DNA from: an uncultured Rhodospirillales bacterium | GTDB taxonomy: Bacteria > Pseudomonadota > Alphaproteobacteria > Acetobacterales > Acetobacteraceae | Assembly: GCA_903844135.1 (NCBI GenBank) | Contig: CAIMSN010000080.1 | Span: 1-44,246 of the forward strand | Direction of reading: 5' to 3' | DNA length: 44,246 nucleotides | In this document: piece after piece, positions 21,723-31,999 of the stretch | Layout of the letters: each line of letters opens with the position of its first letter | Numbering within the stretch: position 1 is the stretch's first letter | Program-made: the position numbers and the translations under genes | The notes under the pieces: generated by a model | Told to the model about the DNA's origin: nothing | The model's input: the letters and a program-made list of their open reading frames with translations, nothing else | Database searches by the model: none

Positions 21723-22799
21723 ATGCCGACACTGTTCGATCCGATCCAACTCGGCGCTGTCGCCGCGCCAAATCGGATCCTGATGGCGCCCCTCACCCGC
21801 GGCCGCGCGACGCGCGACCACCTGCCCACGGCGCTGATGGTCGAATACTACACCCAGCGCGCCGGCGCCGGGCTGATCATCAGCGAGGCGACCGGCATCA
21901 GCCGGCAGGGGCTGGGCTGGCCCTATGCGCCGGGCCTGTGGACCGAGGCGCAGGTCGAGGCCTGGCTGCCGGTCACGCAATCCGTGCATCGGGCCGGCGG
22001 GCGGATCTTCGCCCAGCTCTGGCACATGGGACGGCTGGTGCATCCCGACTTCCTGGACGGTGCTGCGCCGGTCTCGGCCTCGGCGACGACCGCGCCGGGC
22101 AAGGCTCATACCTATGCCGGCAAGCAGCCCTACGCGGAGTCCCGGGCCCTGGGAGCCGACGAGATACCCGCGCTGCTCGACGATTATCGCCACGCGACCC
22201 GCAACGCGCTCGCGGCCGGCTTCGATGGCGTCCAGATCCACGCCGCGAACGGCTACCTGATCGACCAATTCCTGCGCGACGGCGCCAATCACCGCACCGA
22301 CGTCTATGGCGGATCGGTCGAGAACCGGGTGCGGCTGCTGCGCGAGGTGACCGAGGCGGTGGCCGGCGTCGCCGGAGCCGATCGCACCGCGGTCAGGCTG
22401 TCGCCGAACGGCGAGATCCAGGGCGTGAACGACAGCGACCCGGTGCCGCTGTTCGTCGCCGCGGCGCGGGCGCTGGGCGGGATCGGCATCGCCTTCCTGG
22501 AGATGCGGGAACCGGGTTTCTCGGGCACGTTCGGCAAGGCGGACCACGCGCCGATCGCGCCGGCGATGCGCGCGGTGTTCGAGGCGCCGCTGATCCTGAA
22601 TTCCGACTATGACGGTGCCTCGGCGCAGCAGGCGCTGGACGAGGACCGCGCCGACGCGATCGCCTTCGGCCGCCCGTTCATCGCCAACCCGGACCTGCCG
22701 CGTCGCCTGCAGGCCGGGATCCCGCTTGCCAAGGACGACGCGCCGACCTGGTACAGCCAGGGTCCCGAGGGCTATATCGACTACCCGACCGCACCCTGA
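21723..22799 (+). CDS. Old Yellow Enzyme-family flavin oxidoreductase
   Basis: A 358-residue FMN-dependent ene-reductase of the N-ethylmaleimide reductase type. Motifs: PNRILMAPLTRGRA near residue 17, IHAANGYLIDQFLRDGANHR near 178 (the His/Asn pair that binds the substrate carbonyl and the Tyr proton donor), YGGSVENRVRLL near 200, and NSDYD near 297 with the FMN-phosphate site GRPFIANPDLP near 318. It lies on the plus strand between minus-strand folP and ftsH, with 67 bases between its start and folP's. Such enzymes reduce activated alkenes or nitroesters; the natural substrate is unknown. Confidence 0.93.
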   Translation: MPTLFDPIQLGAVAAPNRILMAPLTRGRATRDHLPTALMVEYYTQRAGAGLIISEATGISRQGLGWPYAPGLWTEAQVEAWLPVTQSVHRAGGRIFAQLWHMGRLVHPDFLDGAAPVSASATTAPGKAHTYAGKQPYAESRALGADEIPALLDDYRHATRNALAAGFDGVQIHAANGYLIDQFLRDGANHRTDVYGGSVENRVRLLREVTEAVAGVAGADRTAVRLSPNGEIQGVNDSDPVPLFVAAARALGGIGIAFLEMREPGFSGTFGKADHAPIAPAMRAVFEAPLILNSDYDGASAQQALDEDRADAIAFGRPFIANPDLPRRLQAGIPLAKDDAPTWYSQGPEGYIDYPTAP

Positions 22800-22856
22800 G
22801 AGCACGGTCGGTCGAGCCGGCCGCCTCGACCGCGAGAGACTCCCCCTGAAACGAAA

Positions 22857-22880
22857 CCGGCCCCGCCATGGCGGGGCCGG
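22857..22880. terminator. Perfect hairpin terminator between OYE gene and ftsH
   Basis: An 11-pair perfect stem, CCGGCCCCGCC/GGCGGGGCCGG, with a two-base loop AT. On the minus strand it is followed by TTTCGTTTC, consistent with a rho-independent terminator for ftsH 18 bases after its stop; it also serves the convergent OYE gene, which ends 57 bases away. Confidence 0.85.
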
Positions 22881-22898
22881 ATCAAGGTCGCGTCCTGG

Positions 22899-24830
<1,932 letters not shown>

Positions 24831-24897
24831 CTTGCCTTACAGTTCATGCTCGACGCCCGGCCGAAGCCGTCAGACGCGCGCGACCGCGCGACGGACG

Positions 24898-24925
24898 ATC
24901 ATAGACATTCGGGGCGCAGAAGCCA
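24898..24925 (-). promoter_or_regulatory. Candidate promoter of ftsH
   Basis: Read on the minus strand, TATGAT (complement of 24898-24903) forms a good -10 box, with TGGCTT (complement of 24920-24925) 16 bases upstream as a weak -35. It lies about 67 bases upstream of the ftsH ATG in a 171-base gap after tilS. The gap is large enough for a separate promoter; the boxes themselves are only a guess. Confidence 0.3.
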
Positions 24926-25001
24926 TTGCAGTCTTGGACTCCTAGATTGGGATGCGGGCAGCCCCGGATAAGACCCGGCCCGGCATCATCGCCCGGCCGT
25001 A

Positions 25002-26237
25002 TTAATCGAGCATGAACAAGGCGGCATCGGTCGCCGGCGCCGCCGGCCGGAAGGCGAACCGGACATGCTCCAGGCCCCGGCCCGGGACCCACCAGAGCAG
25101 ATGCGGGACCGCCATCAGGGTGCGATCAGCGGTCCAGAGCGACGGCATCGTCTCGATCACCGACCAAGGCAGGGCGCTGCGGCGGCGCAGCGCCGCGCGC
25201 CGGGCACCCGTCACCGCGCCGGTCGCCCCGATCCACAGACCGGACGGCAGCGCCGCGCCGCACAGCACGAACCGCCCATCCCATGACGCGCCGATCTCCG
25301 CCGGACAGGGCGGCGCGATCGACGCCGCCTCGCGCAGCAGGATCCATCCCGGCCCGAGACGTCCCGCCCGGGCCAGCCGCGCCCCGGCCAGGGTGGCCGG
25401 GCGCGGATCCCGGAGCAGGGCGGCGGTGGAGCCGGCGCCGGGACGGTAGGGCCTGCCGCCGACGCTGCGAATCAGCGCCCCGAACGGACCAGCAGGAACC
25501 AGAGCGGGCGGCAGGATGGCGAATCCTTCCGGACGGAAGGTCGCCATGGCGGCGAGCGCCGACGCCTCGCCTTGCCGTCGCTCCTGGCGGGACCTGGCGG
25601 CCTGCGCCCGGTTCACGAGCAGGGCGTCGTAGCGGTCCGGGGCGTCGGCGAGTTCGGATCGTACCCTGGTCCGCCCGGCGCGCGGATCGCGGTTCGACGG
25701 GTCCTCGATCCAGCCGATCCCGGCCGCGACGAGGGTGGCGCGCAGGCGCTCCGGACCGACCGGCAGCAGCGGCCGCAGCAGCCGCAGATCCGTGGTCTCG
25801 ACCAGCGCCGCCATCCCGGCGAGACCATCCGACCCGCTGGAGGCCCGCGCGCGCATCAGCACGGTCTCCGCCTGGTCGGCCGCATGATGGCCGATCAGCA
25901 GATCGACCGCGCCGGCGGCACGGCAGGCGGCGGTCAGGGCGGCGTATCGCGCCGCGCGCGCCCGTTCGGCGAGGCCCGGCCCATGCGACAGCCCGTCGAG
26001 ATCGAGCCGTCTCGCCTGGATGCCCAATCGATGCAGCCGGGCGCACGTCGCTTCGGCCTCGCCCGACGCTTCCGGCCGCAGACGGTGATCGACCACCAGG
26101 GCCAGCAGGCGGGCGCCGCGCGCCGTAGCCCAGCGCGCGGCGAGAACCGCCAGGCAGAGGCTGTCCGCGCCGCCGGACACGGCGACGGCGATCGGACTGG
26201 CGCCGCCTGGCGCCGGCCACGGTCCGAGCGGCGCCAT
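25002..26237 (-). CDS. tilS: tRNA(Ile)-lysidine synthase
   Basis: A 411-residue N-type ATP pyrophosphatase that converts C34 of tRNA-Ile(CAU) to lysidine, allowing AUA decoding. The PP-loop VAVSGGADSLCLAVL starts near residue 19; further motifs are VVDHRLRPEAS near 50, LLIGHHAADQAETVLMRA near 110, and IEDPSNRDPRAGRTRVR near 172. The ATG at 26237 is used, but the family N terminus (FARLMAPLGPW) suggests a start farther up; TTG at 26282 or at 26312 (overlapping the cpoB stop) are candidates. Coupled to cpoB above and ftsH below. Confidence 0.9.
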   Translation of the reverse strand: MAPLGPWPAPGGASPIAVAVSGGADSLCLAVLAARWATARGARLLALVVDHRLRPEASGEAEATCARLHRLGIQARRLDLDGLSHGPGLAERARAARYAALTAACRAAGAVDLLIGHHAADQAETVLMRARASSGSDGLAGMAALVETTDLRLLRPLLPVGPERLRATLVAAGIGWIEDPSNRDPRAGRTRVRSELADAPDRYDALLVNRAQAARSRQERRQGEASALAAMATFRPEGFAILPPALVPAGPFGALIRSVGGRPYRPGAGSTAALLRDPRPATLAGARLARAGRLGPGWILLREAASIAPPCPAEIGASWDGRFVLCGAALPSGLWIGATGAVTGARRAALRRRSALPWSVIETMPSLWTADRTLMAVPHLLWWVPGRGLEHVRFAFRPAAPATDAALFMLD

Positions 26238-26308
26238 CAGGCGCGCGAAGCCGGCGTCAGAAACCGGCGCCGCCGCCGGCAACGCCCCGGGCTTCGCCGG
26301 ACCGACGC

Positions 26309-27181
26309 TCAATGGCAGCCGGCGCGGCCTCGCAGCGACGCATAGGCCGCCTTCGCCCTGGGCGCCGGCTGCGGGAACTCGGCATGCATCTTGGCGAGCG
26401 CCTGGCAGGCCGACGGCTTGTCGCCCAGCGCCAGCATCGAGGCGCTGACGCCCAGGAGCGCGTCGGGCGCGCGGCCGGACCGCGGCGCGCGGTTGTAGGC
26501 GTCGTAATAGGCCACCGCGGATTGCTGATACTGGCGCTGGCCGGCCAGGGACTGGCCGAGCAGGAATTGCGCGTCGACCTGGCGCGGGCTGCGCGGACCG
26601 GACAGCACCTCCTGCGCGGCGCTCTGCGCGGCAGCGTAATCGTGCCGGGCGAGCGCCGCATTGCCGGCGGCCAGGGTGGCTTCCGGCGTACGATGCGGCG
26701 GAGGTGCTGCAGGTGCCGCCGGTGTCGCGGCGGCGGGCGGAAGCGGACCGCCGCCGCCCGACGCGGCAGCGGCACCCGGTACGGCGCCGCCATTCTGCTG
26801 CATGGCGAAGTTCATGTCGGAGATCTGCTTCGACAGGGCGGCGTTCTGCGTCTGCACCTGGTTGGTCAACTGGTCGAGCTCGCCGCGCATGTCGCGCACC
26901 TGCTGCTCCAGGGTCTGGACCCGGTCGAGCAGTTGCGGTGCCAGACCGGACTGGTCGAGCGAGGGCGCGGCCTGCCCGCCACCGATCGGAGGCGCGACCG
27001 GCTGGGCGTTGCCGCCGCCGCCGCCCTGCTCGATCTCGTGGCGCAGCTCCAGGATCTGGTTCTGCAGCGAGATGGCTTCCCGGCTTTCCATCTGGGCGGC
27101 CGCCGGACTGGAGAACCACGGGCCGCAGCCAAGCCCGAGCAGCAGCGCCGCCTGGACTCTGGTGATGGGGACAGAACGCAT
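26309..27181 (-). CDS. cpoB: Cell division coordinator CpoB (YbgF)
   Basis: A 290-residue periplasmic protein of the Tol-Pal locus. A signal peptide (cleavage near AAAQ) is followed by an N-terminal trimerising coiled coil (SLQNQILELRHEIEQ; then LLDRVQTLEQQVRDMRGELDQ in part, to about residue 130), a Gly/Pro/Ala linker, and a C-terminal TPR domain (GNAALARHDYAAAQSAAQEVL, DAQFLLGQSLAGQRQYQ in part). In E. coli CpoB couples peptidoglycan synthesis to outer-membrane constriction. GAGGAT precedes the ATG at 27181. A terminator-like hairpin lies between pal and this gene. Confidence 0.92.
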   Translation of the reverse strand: MRSVPITRVQAALLLGLGCGPWFSSPAAAQMESREAISLQNQILELRHEIEQGGGGGNAQPVAPPIGGGQAAPSLDQSGLAPQLLDRVQTLEQQVRDMRGELDQLTNQVQTQNAALSKQISDMNFAMQQNGGAVPGAAAASGGGGPLPPAAATPAAPAAPPPHRTPEATLAAGNAALARHDYAAAQSAAQEVLSGPRSPRQVDAQFLLGQSLAGQRQYQQSAVAYYDAYNRAPRSGRAPDALLGVSASMLALGDKPSACQALAKMHAEFPQPAPRAKAAYASLRGRAGCH

Positions 27182-27239
27182 GCGGATATCCTCGTCGGCG
27201 GTGCCGGCGGACCGTAAATCAGAACGGCAGAGACGAAAA

Positions 27240-27265
27240 CGCCCCGGGACCTGGATCCCGGGGCG
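27240..27265 (-). terminator. Rho-independent terminator after pal
   Basis: A 10-pair perfect stem, CGCCCCGGGA/TCCCGGGGCG, with a six-base loop; on the minus strand it is followed by TTTTCGTCT. It lies 30 bases after the pal stop and 58 bases before the cpoB start, so it should end or attenuate the tol-pal message before cpoB. Confidence 0.75.
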
Positions 27266-27294
27266 CATTCTCGTCGCGGACGGAAACGGAACGC

Positions 27295-27777
27295 TCAGCG
27301 GACCGAGGTGATCGCGTTGCGGTTCTGCGCCCAGGCCTGCTCGTCGTCGCCGGTGGCGGTCGGGCGGTCCTTGCCGTAGCTGATGGTGGAGATGCGGTCG
27401 GCGCTCACGCCCTTGGCCACCAGATAGTCACGGGCGGCGTTGGCGCGGCGATTGCCGAGCGCGATGTTGTATTCGTCGGTGCCACGGTCGTCGCAGTTGC
27501 CGGCGACCTGCACGGTGACCTGAGGATAGCGGGCCAGCCAGGCGGCCTGGCGGTCCAGGGTCGCCTGGGCCTCGGACGAGAGATTGTTCTGCGCGAGCTC
27601 GAAATAGACGCGGTCGCCGACGTTGGCGACCAGGTCGGCCTCGCTGCCCGGCGCCGCGCCGGTGGGAGCGGAGGTCGCGCCGAGGCCCGACGCCGATCCG
27701 GTGTTGGCGGCCTTGTCGTCGGAGCAGGCGGCGACCGCCGCCACGAGGGCGAGCACGCCGAGGATCTTCAGCTTCAT
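27295..27777 (-). CDS. pal: Peptidoglycan-associated lipoprotein Pal
   Basis: A 160-residue outer-membrane lipoprotein: signal peptide with lipobox VAAC near residue 18, a short Gly/Ala/Ser linker, and an OmpA-like peptidoglycan-binding domain (VYFELAQNNLSSEAQATL; VAGNCDDRGTDEYNIALGNRR in part; SADRISTISYGKDRP). The DxxGT and NxxLGxRRA residues that bind diaminopimelate are present. It works with TolQRAB to pull the outer membrane inward at division. It follows tolB by 185 bases. Confidence 0.97.
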   Translation of the reverse strand: MKLKILGVLALVAAVAACSDDKAANTGSASGLGATSAPTGAAPGSEADLVANVGDRVYFELAQNNLSSEAQATLDRQAAWLARYPQVTVQVAGNCDDRGTDEYNIALGNRRANAARDYLVAKGVSADRISTISYGKDRPTATGDDEQAWAQNRNAITSVR

Positions 27778-27865
27778 GATTGTCGTTCCTGGAAACGTTG
27801 CGAAGTTTACGCGGTAGGTCCGGACTCGTGCCGCGTGGGCACCGGTCCGGCGCGGCAGCCCTGAG

Positions 27866-27895
27866 CGATTACTGCCTCGTTTCGCTCCCGGTCAA
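27866..27895 (-). promoter_or_regulatory. Candidate promoter of pal
   Basis: On the minus strand TTGACC (complement of 27890-27895) and TAATCG (complement of 27866-27871) are spaced by 18 bases, a fair -35 and a weak -10, about 88 bases upstream of the pal ATG in the long tolB-pal gap. A nearby stem CGCGGCGC/GCGCCGCG (27908-27937) adds structure. Tentative. Confidence 0.3.
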
Positions 27896-27962
27896 GTCAG
27901 CAACGTCGCGGCGCGGAAAACGATGCATGCGCCGCGCGTTTTATTCCGGGAGCCGGCGCCGG

Positions 27963-29339
27963 TCAGCCCTTGAGCGGCGACCAGGCCGGCGCCTGGGCCC
28001 CGCCCTGGGTGTCCAGCGACCGCTCGTTGAAGCCGGCGATGTCGATCTGCGCCAACGAAGACGAGAAGCCGGCGCCGCCGGCGCCAGCGGCGCTCTGCCG
28101 GCAATAGGCCAGCACACGGCCGTTCGGGCAGAAGGTGGGGCTTTCCACGGTGAATCCCTTGGTCAGGATGCGCTCCCCGGTGCCGTCCGGCGCCATCACC
28201 CCGATCGAGAAGCCGCCGCTGCCGATCCGGGTGAAGGCGATCAGGTCGCCGCGCGGACTCCAGACCGGCGAGCCGTACTGGCCCGACCCGTAGCTGATGC
28301 GGCGCGCGTCGCCGCCGCCGGCGCCCATGATGTAGAGCTGCGGGCTGCCGCCGCGGTCGGAATTGAACACGATCTGCCCGCCGTCCGGGCTATAGCAGGG
28401 GCTGGTGTCGATCGCGCCGGAGTTGGTCAGTTGCCGCTTCGAGCCGGAGCCCAGCTCGACCGTGTAGATGTCGGAGCCGCCGCCATGGGTGGCGGACATC
28501 ACCACCGCGTTGCCGTCAGGCGAGAAGCGCGGCGCGAAGCTGATGCCGGCGAACTCCCCCAGCACCTGCTGCCGGCCGCTGCCCAGGTCGAACAGATAGA
28601 CCCGTGGGCGGTCGTTGGCGTAGCTCATGAACGCGATCTCGTCGCGGGTCGGATGGAATCGCGGCGTCTTGACCAGCCATTCGCCGCCGGTCAGCGAGCG
28701 GGCGTTGGCGCCGTCCTGGTCCATGATCGCCAGCTTGGTGATGGCGTGGCTGCGCGGACCGGCCAGCGAGACGTAGCAGATGCGGGTGTCGAAATAGCCC
28801 TTGTCGCCCAGCATGCGCTCGTAGATCACGTCGGCGATGATATGCGCGATGCGGCGCCAGTTGCCGCCGCTGGTGGTGTAGGCGGTGCCCTGGAGCTGCT
28901 GGCCGGTGAACACGTTCCACAGCCGGAATTCGACCCTGACCGCGCCGCCGGAGCCGGACGTGGTGCCCTGCGCCACCGCCTGCGCGCCCATCGCCTTGTA
29001 GCTGTTGAAATCCGGCACGCCGGCGCCGCCTGCGGACGCTGCGGCGCTGAGCGGCCGGAACAGGCCGCAGCCGGCCAGGTCGTTGGCGATCACCTGGCTC
29101 ATCTGGTCGCCGACGCCGGGCCCGAAGGACGGGATGGCGATCGGGATCGGCGCGGTGCGCGCCTGGTCGACGGTGATCTCCGCCCCGCCAGGGCCGGCGC
29201 CGTTGCCGGCCCCAGGAGCAGAGCCAGGAGCGTTCTGGGCCATCGCCAGCAGCGGATGCGCGACGATGCCGCCGGCCACCCCGGAGGCGATCAGGCCGCG
29301 CCTGGTCAGGCGATTGGTGTCGGGCGTGCGATACGACAT
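27963..29339 (-). CDS. tolB: Tol-Pal system protein TolB
   Basis: A 458-residue periplasmic protein with an N-terminal alpha/beta domain ([20 protein letters not shown]) and a six-bladed beta-propeller (blades marked by [72 protein letters not shown]). It binds Pal and TolA. The leader contains [11 protein letters not shown], a twin-arginine pattern, followed by a hydrophobic stretch and AMAQ cleavage, suggesting Tat rather than Sec export. The ATG at 29339 begins that leader. It starts just inside the end of tolA (next stop at 29363). Confidence 0.96.
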   Translation of the reverse strand: MSYRTPDTNRLTRRGLIASGVAGGIVAHPLLAMAQNAPGSAPGAGNGAGPGGAEITVDQARTAPIPIAIPSFGPGVGDQMSQVIANDLAGCGLFRPLSAAASAGGAGVPDFNSYKAMGAQAVAQGTTSGSGGAVRVEFRLWNVFTGQQLQGTAYTTSGGNWRRIAHIIADVIYERMLGDKGYFDTRICYVSLAGPRSHAITKLAIMDQDGANARSLTGGEWLVKTPRFHPTRDEIAFMSYANDRPRVYLFDLGSGRQQVLGEFAGISFAPRFSPDGNAVVMSATHGGGSDIYTVELGSGSKRQLTNSGAIDTSPCYSPDGGQIVFNSDRGGSPQLYIMGAGGGDARRISYGSGQYGSPVWSPRGDLIAFTRIGSGGFSIGVMAPDGTGERILTKGFTVESPTFCPNGRVLAYCRQSAAGAGGAGFSSSLAQIDIAGFNERSLDTQGGAQAPAWSPLKG

Positions 29340-29362
29340 GGAAGGCTCCCTGGACGGGCCCG

Positions 29363-30340
29363 TCACGGGCGGAAGACGAAGCTGAGCTGCTGGGATTTTC
29401 CCAGCATGCCGGGCGGGATCGGCAGTTTGGCGCAGGTCGGGTTGAGCACCGCGTCGCGGGCGCGTTCGGCCAGCGCCCGGTAGCCGGGATCGGCGGCCAT
29501 GCGCGCCGCGGTGTCCGGCTTGAACGCGACGATGCGCGCCTCGCCGGTCTCGTCGATCGTCACCAGCAGGTGCGCGGTGAAGGTCGCGTAGTTCTTGGCC
29601 TCGGTATCCTCGGCGTAGCAGCGCCGCACCGAGCCGCCGATCGCCTTCTGCTGGCCGGCGGTCAGTTGCCCGGTCACGTCGCCGGCACGCGAGGTCGAGC
29701 CGCCCTGGTCGGGATTGGCGTGCGCCCTGGGCGGATGAGTCTGCGGCTGGTCGGCGCGGAACTTCTCAAGATTGGCCATCAGCGAATGAGTGTCGGGCTG
29801 CACGTTCGCGGTCTTGTTCGGCTGCGTGACATGCGACGGCACCGTCATCTTCGGCAGGTCCGGCTGCGGATGGGCGACCGGCGGCGCCGGGGCCTTGCTC
29901 GGCGACGGCGGCGCCGGCTTGGGCGGCGGCGGCGGCTTGGCGACCTCCGGCGACGGCTCCTCGATCTTCGGCGGGATGTCCAACGGCGGGGTCGGCGTCT
30001 GCACCGCCTCGGGCGGCGGCGGCACCGGGGTCGGCGGCGGCGGCGGCGGCGGCGGTTCCTCGACCGGCAGCTTCTCCGGCGGCGTCGGCGACGGCGGCGC
30101 GACCTTGTCGACCTGCGACGGCGCCTCCTCCGGCTTCGGCGCCGGCTGGTCGCCCTTGCGCGCCTTGGCCGGGGGACCGACGAAATCCATCTCGACCGCG
30201 GGCGCGTCCTGTGGCTCGGGCGGCTTGGCCAGCGGCGGCAGCACGATGATGACGGCGAGCAGGAGCAGCAGATGCAGGCCGCCCGAGACCAGGGCGGCCC
30301 GCCTCAGCGAACCTCTGTCGTCATGTCTGGTGCGGACCAA
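29363..30340 (-). CDS. tolA: TolA-like protein with proline-rich central domain
   Basis: A 325-residue inner-membrane protein: one N-terminal helix ([20 protein letters not shown], near residues 17-36), a long Pro-rich middle (about 55-160, with [15 protein letters not shown] and PKPAPPSP), and a C-terminal TolA-III-like domain ([36 protein letters not shown]). Enteric TolA has an Ala/Lys helix in the middle instead. The start appears to be TTG at 30340; no in-frame ATG or GTG fits before the membrane helix. Identity rests on the helix, the terminal domain and position between tolR and tolB. Confidence 0.92.
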   Translation of the reverse strand: MVRTRHDDRGSLRRAALVSGGLHLLLLLAVIIVLPPLAKPPEPQDAPAVEMDFVGPPAKARKGDQPAPKPEEAPSQVDKVAPPSPTPPEKLPVEEPPPPPPPPTPVPPPPEAVQTPTPPLDIPPKIEEPSPEVAKPPPPPKPAPPSPSKAPAPPVAHPQPDLPKMTVPSHVTQPNKTANVQPDTHSLMANLEKFRADQPQTHPPRAHANPDQGGSTSRAGDVTGQLTAGQQKAIGGSVRRCYAEDTEAKNYATFTAHLLVTIDETGEARIVAFKPDTAARMAADPGYRALAERARDAVLNPTCAKLPIPPGMLGKSQQLSFVFRP

Positions 30341-30364
30341 GGGCGGGTCGCTCCGGCCGGTCCG

Positions 30365-30823
<459 letters not shown>

Positions 30824-30826
30824 GGC

Positions 30827-31570
30827 TCAGGCCCTCTCCTCGGACTGCCGCGACAGGATGGCGCCGAACTCGGTGCCGAACGCCTCCAGCCGGTCGGCGA
30901 AGCGGGCCAGCTTCTGGTTGATGATGTTGTAGGCCACCACCGCCGGAATCGCCGCGACCAGGCCGATCGCGGTGGCGAACAGCGCCTCGGCGATGCCGGG
31001 CGCCACCACGCTGAGATTGGTGTTGTGCATCGCCGCGATCGCCGAGAAGGAATGCATGATGCCCCAGACGGTGCCGAACAGCCCGACGAAGGTCGCGGTT
31101 GAGCCGACCGTCGCCAGGAAGATCATCCAGCGCTCCAGCCGCTCCATCTCCCGGGTCACGGTGATGCCCATGGCGCGATCGACCCGCTCGCGGACGCTGC
31201 CGCGCGACAGGTCGGCGCCGCTGACGCGGGCGCTGCGACGCCATTCTCCCATCGCCGCCCCGAACACCGCGGCCATCGGATGCGCCGGCTTGGCGCCCTC
31301 GGTCTCGTACAGTTCGTCGAGGCTGCCGCCGGACCAGAAGCGATCCTCGAAGCCGCTCGCCTGGCGGTTGACCCGGCGCACCGAGATCAGCTTCTCGAAG
31401 ATGATCGCCCAGACCCATACGCTGGTGGCGATCAGCCCCAGGATGACAAGCTTGACGACGAACGAGGCCGCGATGAACAGGCCCCAGAGCGAGAGATCCC
31501 CGCCAGAGGCCGCCATGCCCGTCGCAGCCAGGTTCGCCGCATCAACCGCCCGATCCAAACACGCCTCCAT
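30827..31570 (-). CDS. tolQ: Tol-Pal system protein TolQ
   Basis: A 247-residue inner-membrane proton-channel protein with three helices: about residues 28-50 ([20 protein letters not shown]), 130-155 (the [14 protein letters not shown] motif) and 168-192 ([21 protein letters not shown] in part). It powers TolA with TolR. The ATG at 31570 follows GGGCGAGA; an upstream ATG at 31588 is possible. It is the first gene of tolQRAB; ybgC, usually directly upstream, is 2.6 kb away beyond the inserted Hint gene. Confidence 0.96.
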   Translation of the reverse strand: MEACLDRAVDAANLAATGMAASGGDLSLWGLFIAASFVVKLVILGLIATSVWVWAIIFEKLISVRRVNRQASGFEDRFWSGGSLDELYETEGAKPAHPMAAVFGAAMGEWRRSARVSGADLSRGSVRERVDRAMGITVTREMERLERWMIFLATVGSTATFVGLFGTVWGIMHSFSAIAAMHNTNLSVVAPGIAEALFATAIGLVAAIPAVVAYNIINQKLARFADRLEAFGTEFGAILSRQSEERA

Positions 31571-31999
31571 CGTCTCGCCCGGCCACACGGCCCGGACGCC
31601 GTCTGCTTTGCCGCGCTTCCCTAGAGGGTTTTCACCCGGAGCAGAAGCTTTGTCCGCTATCCACTTGCGTATGGACGCTTTTTAAGGCGGAAGCATGACA
31701 GCGACCCAGGCCGCGGGGCGAGCGCTTTCCAGGCGGTGAGCGATATTTCCAGCATATTTCGGAACAGGCCGTATCATTACTATTCGATTACCAGTCATTC
31801 CAACTAGGGGGTCATCTTTCTGAGGATGATGTTGTGAAATTACGCCCTTCCGCAGGCGAAGGCTGCCTTGTTTATCTCTTTTTCACGCTGAGAGCCGATT
31901 ATTCGGTTTGAGAACGGAATATCTGCTTCTATGCGTATCGCCCACGCCGCGGTCCGGATCGCTGGATCCTGCGGCGACGCTCTCTCCCGAGGATTCGCA
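31571..31999. other. Long AT-richer intergenic region
   Basis: About 430 bases between the divergent tolQ and Hint-protein genes with no credible gene. From about 31730 to 31930 the composition turns much richer in A+T than the rest of the window (ATATTTCC, TATTCGATTACC, TTTATCTCTTTTTC). It should carry the promoters of both genes. A small inverted repeat, TCATC/GATGA (around 31812-31830), and CCTTC/GAAGG (around 31849-31863) are seen; no confident boxes. Confidence 0.5.

Noticed and set aside
25002-27119. A 705-codon frame that would fuse tilS to the region upstream
   Set aside because: The N-terminal part is an out-of-frame reading of cpoB; TilS homology begins at about 26282-26237.
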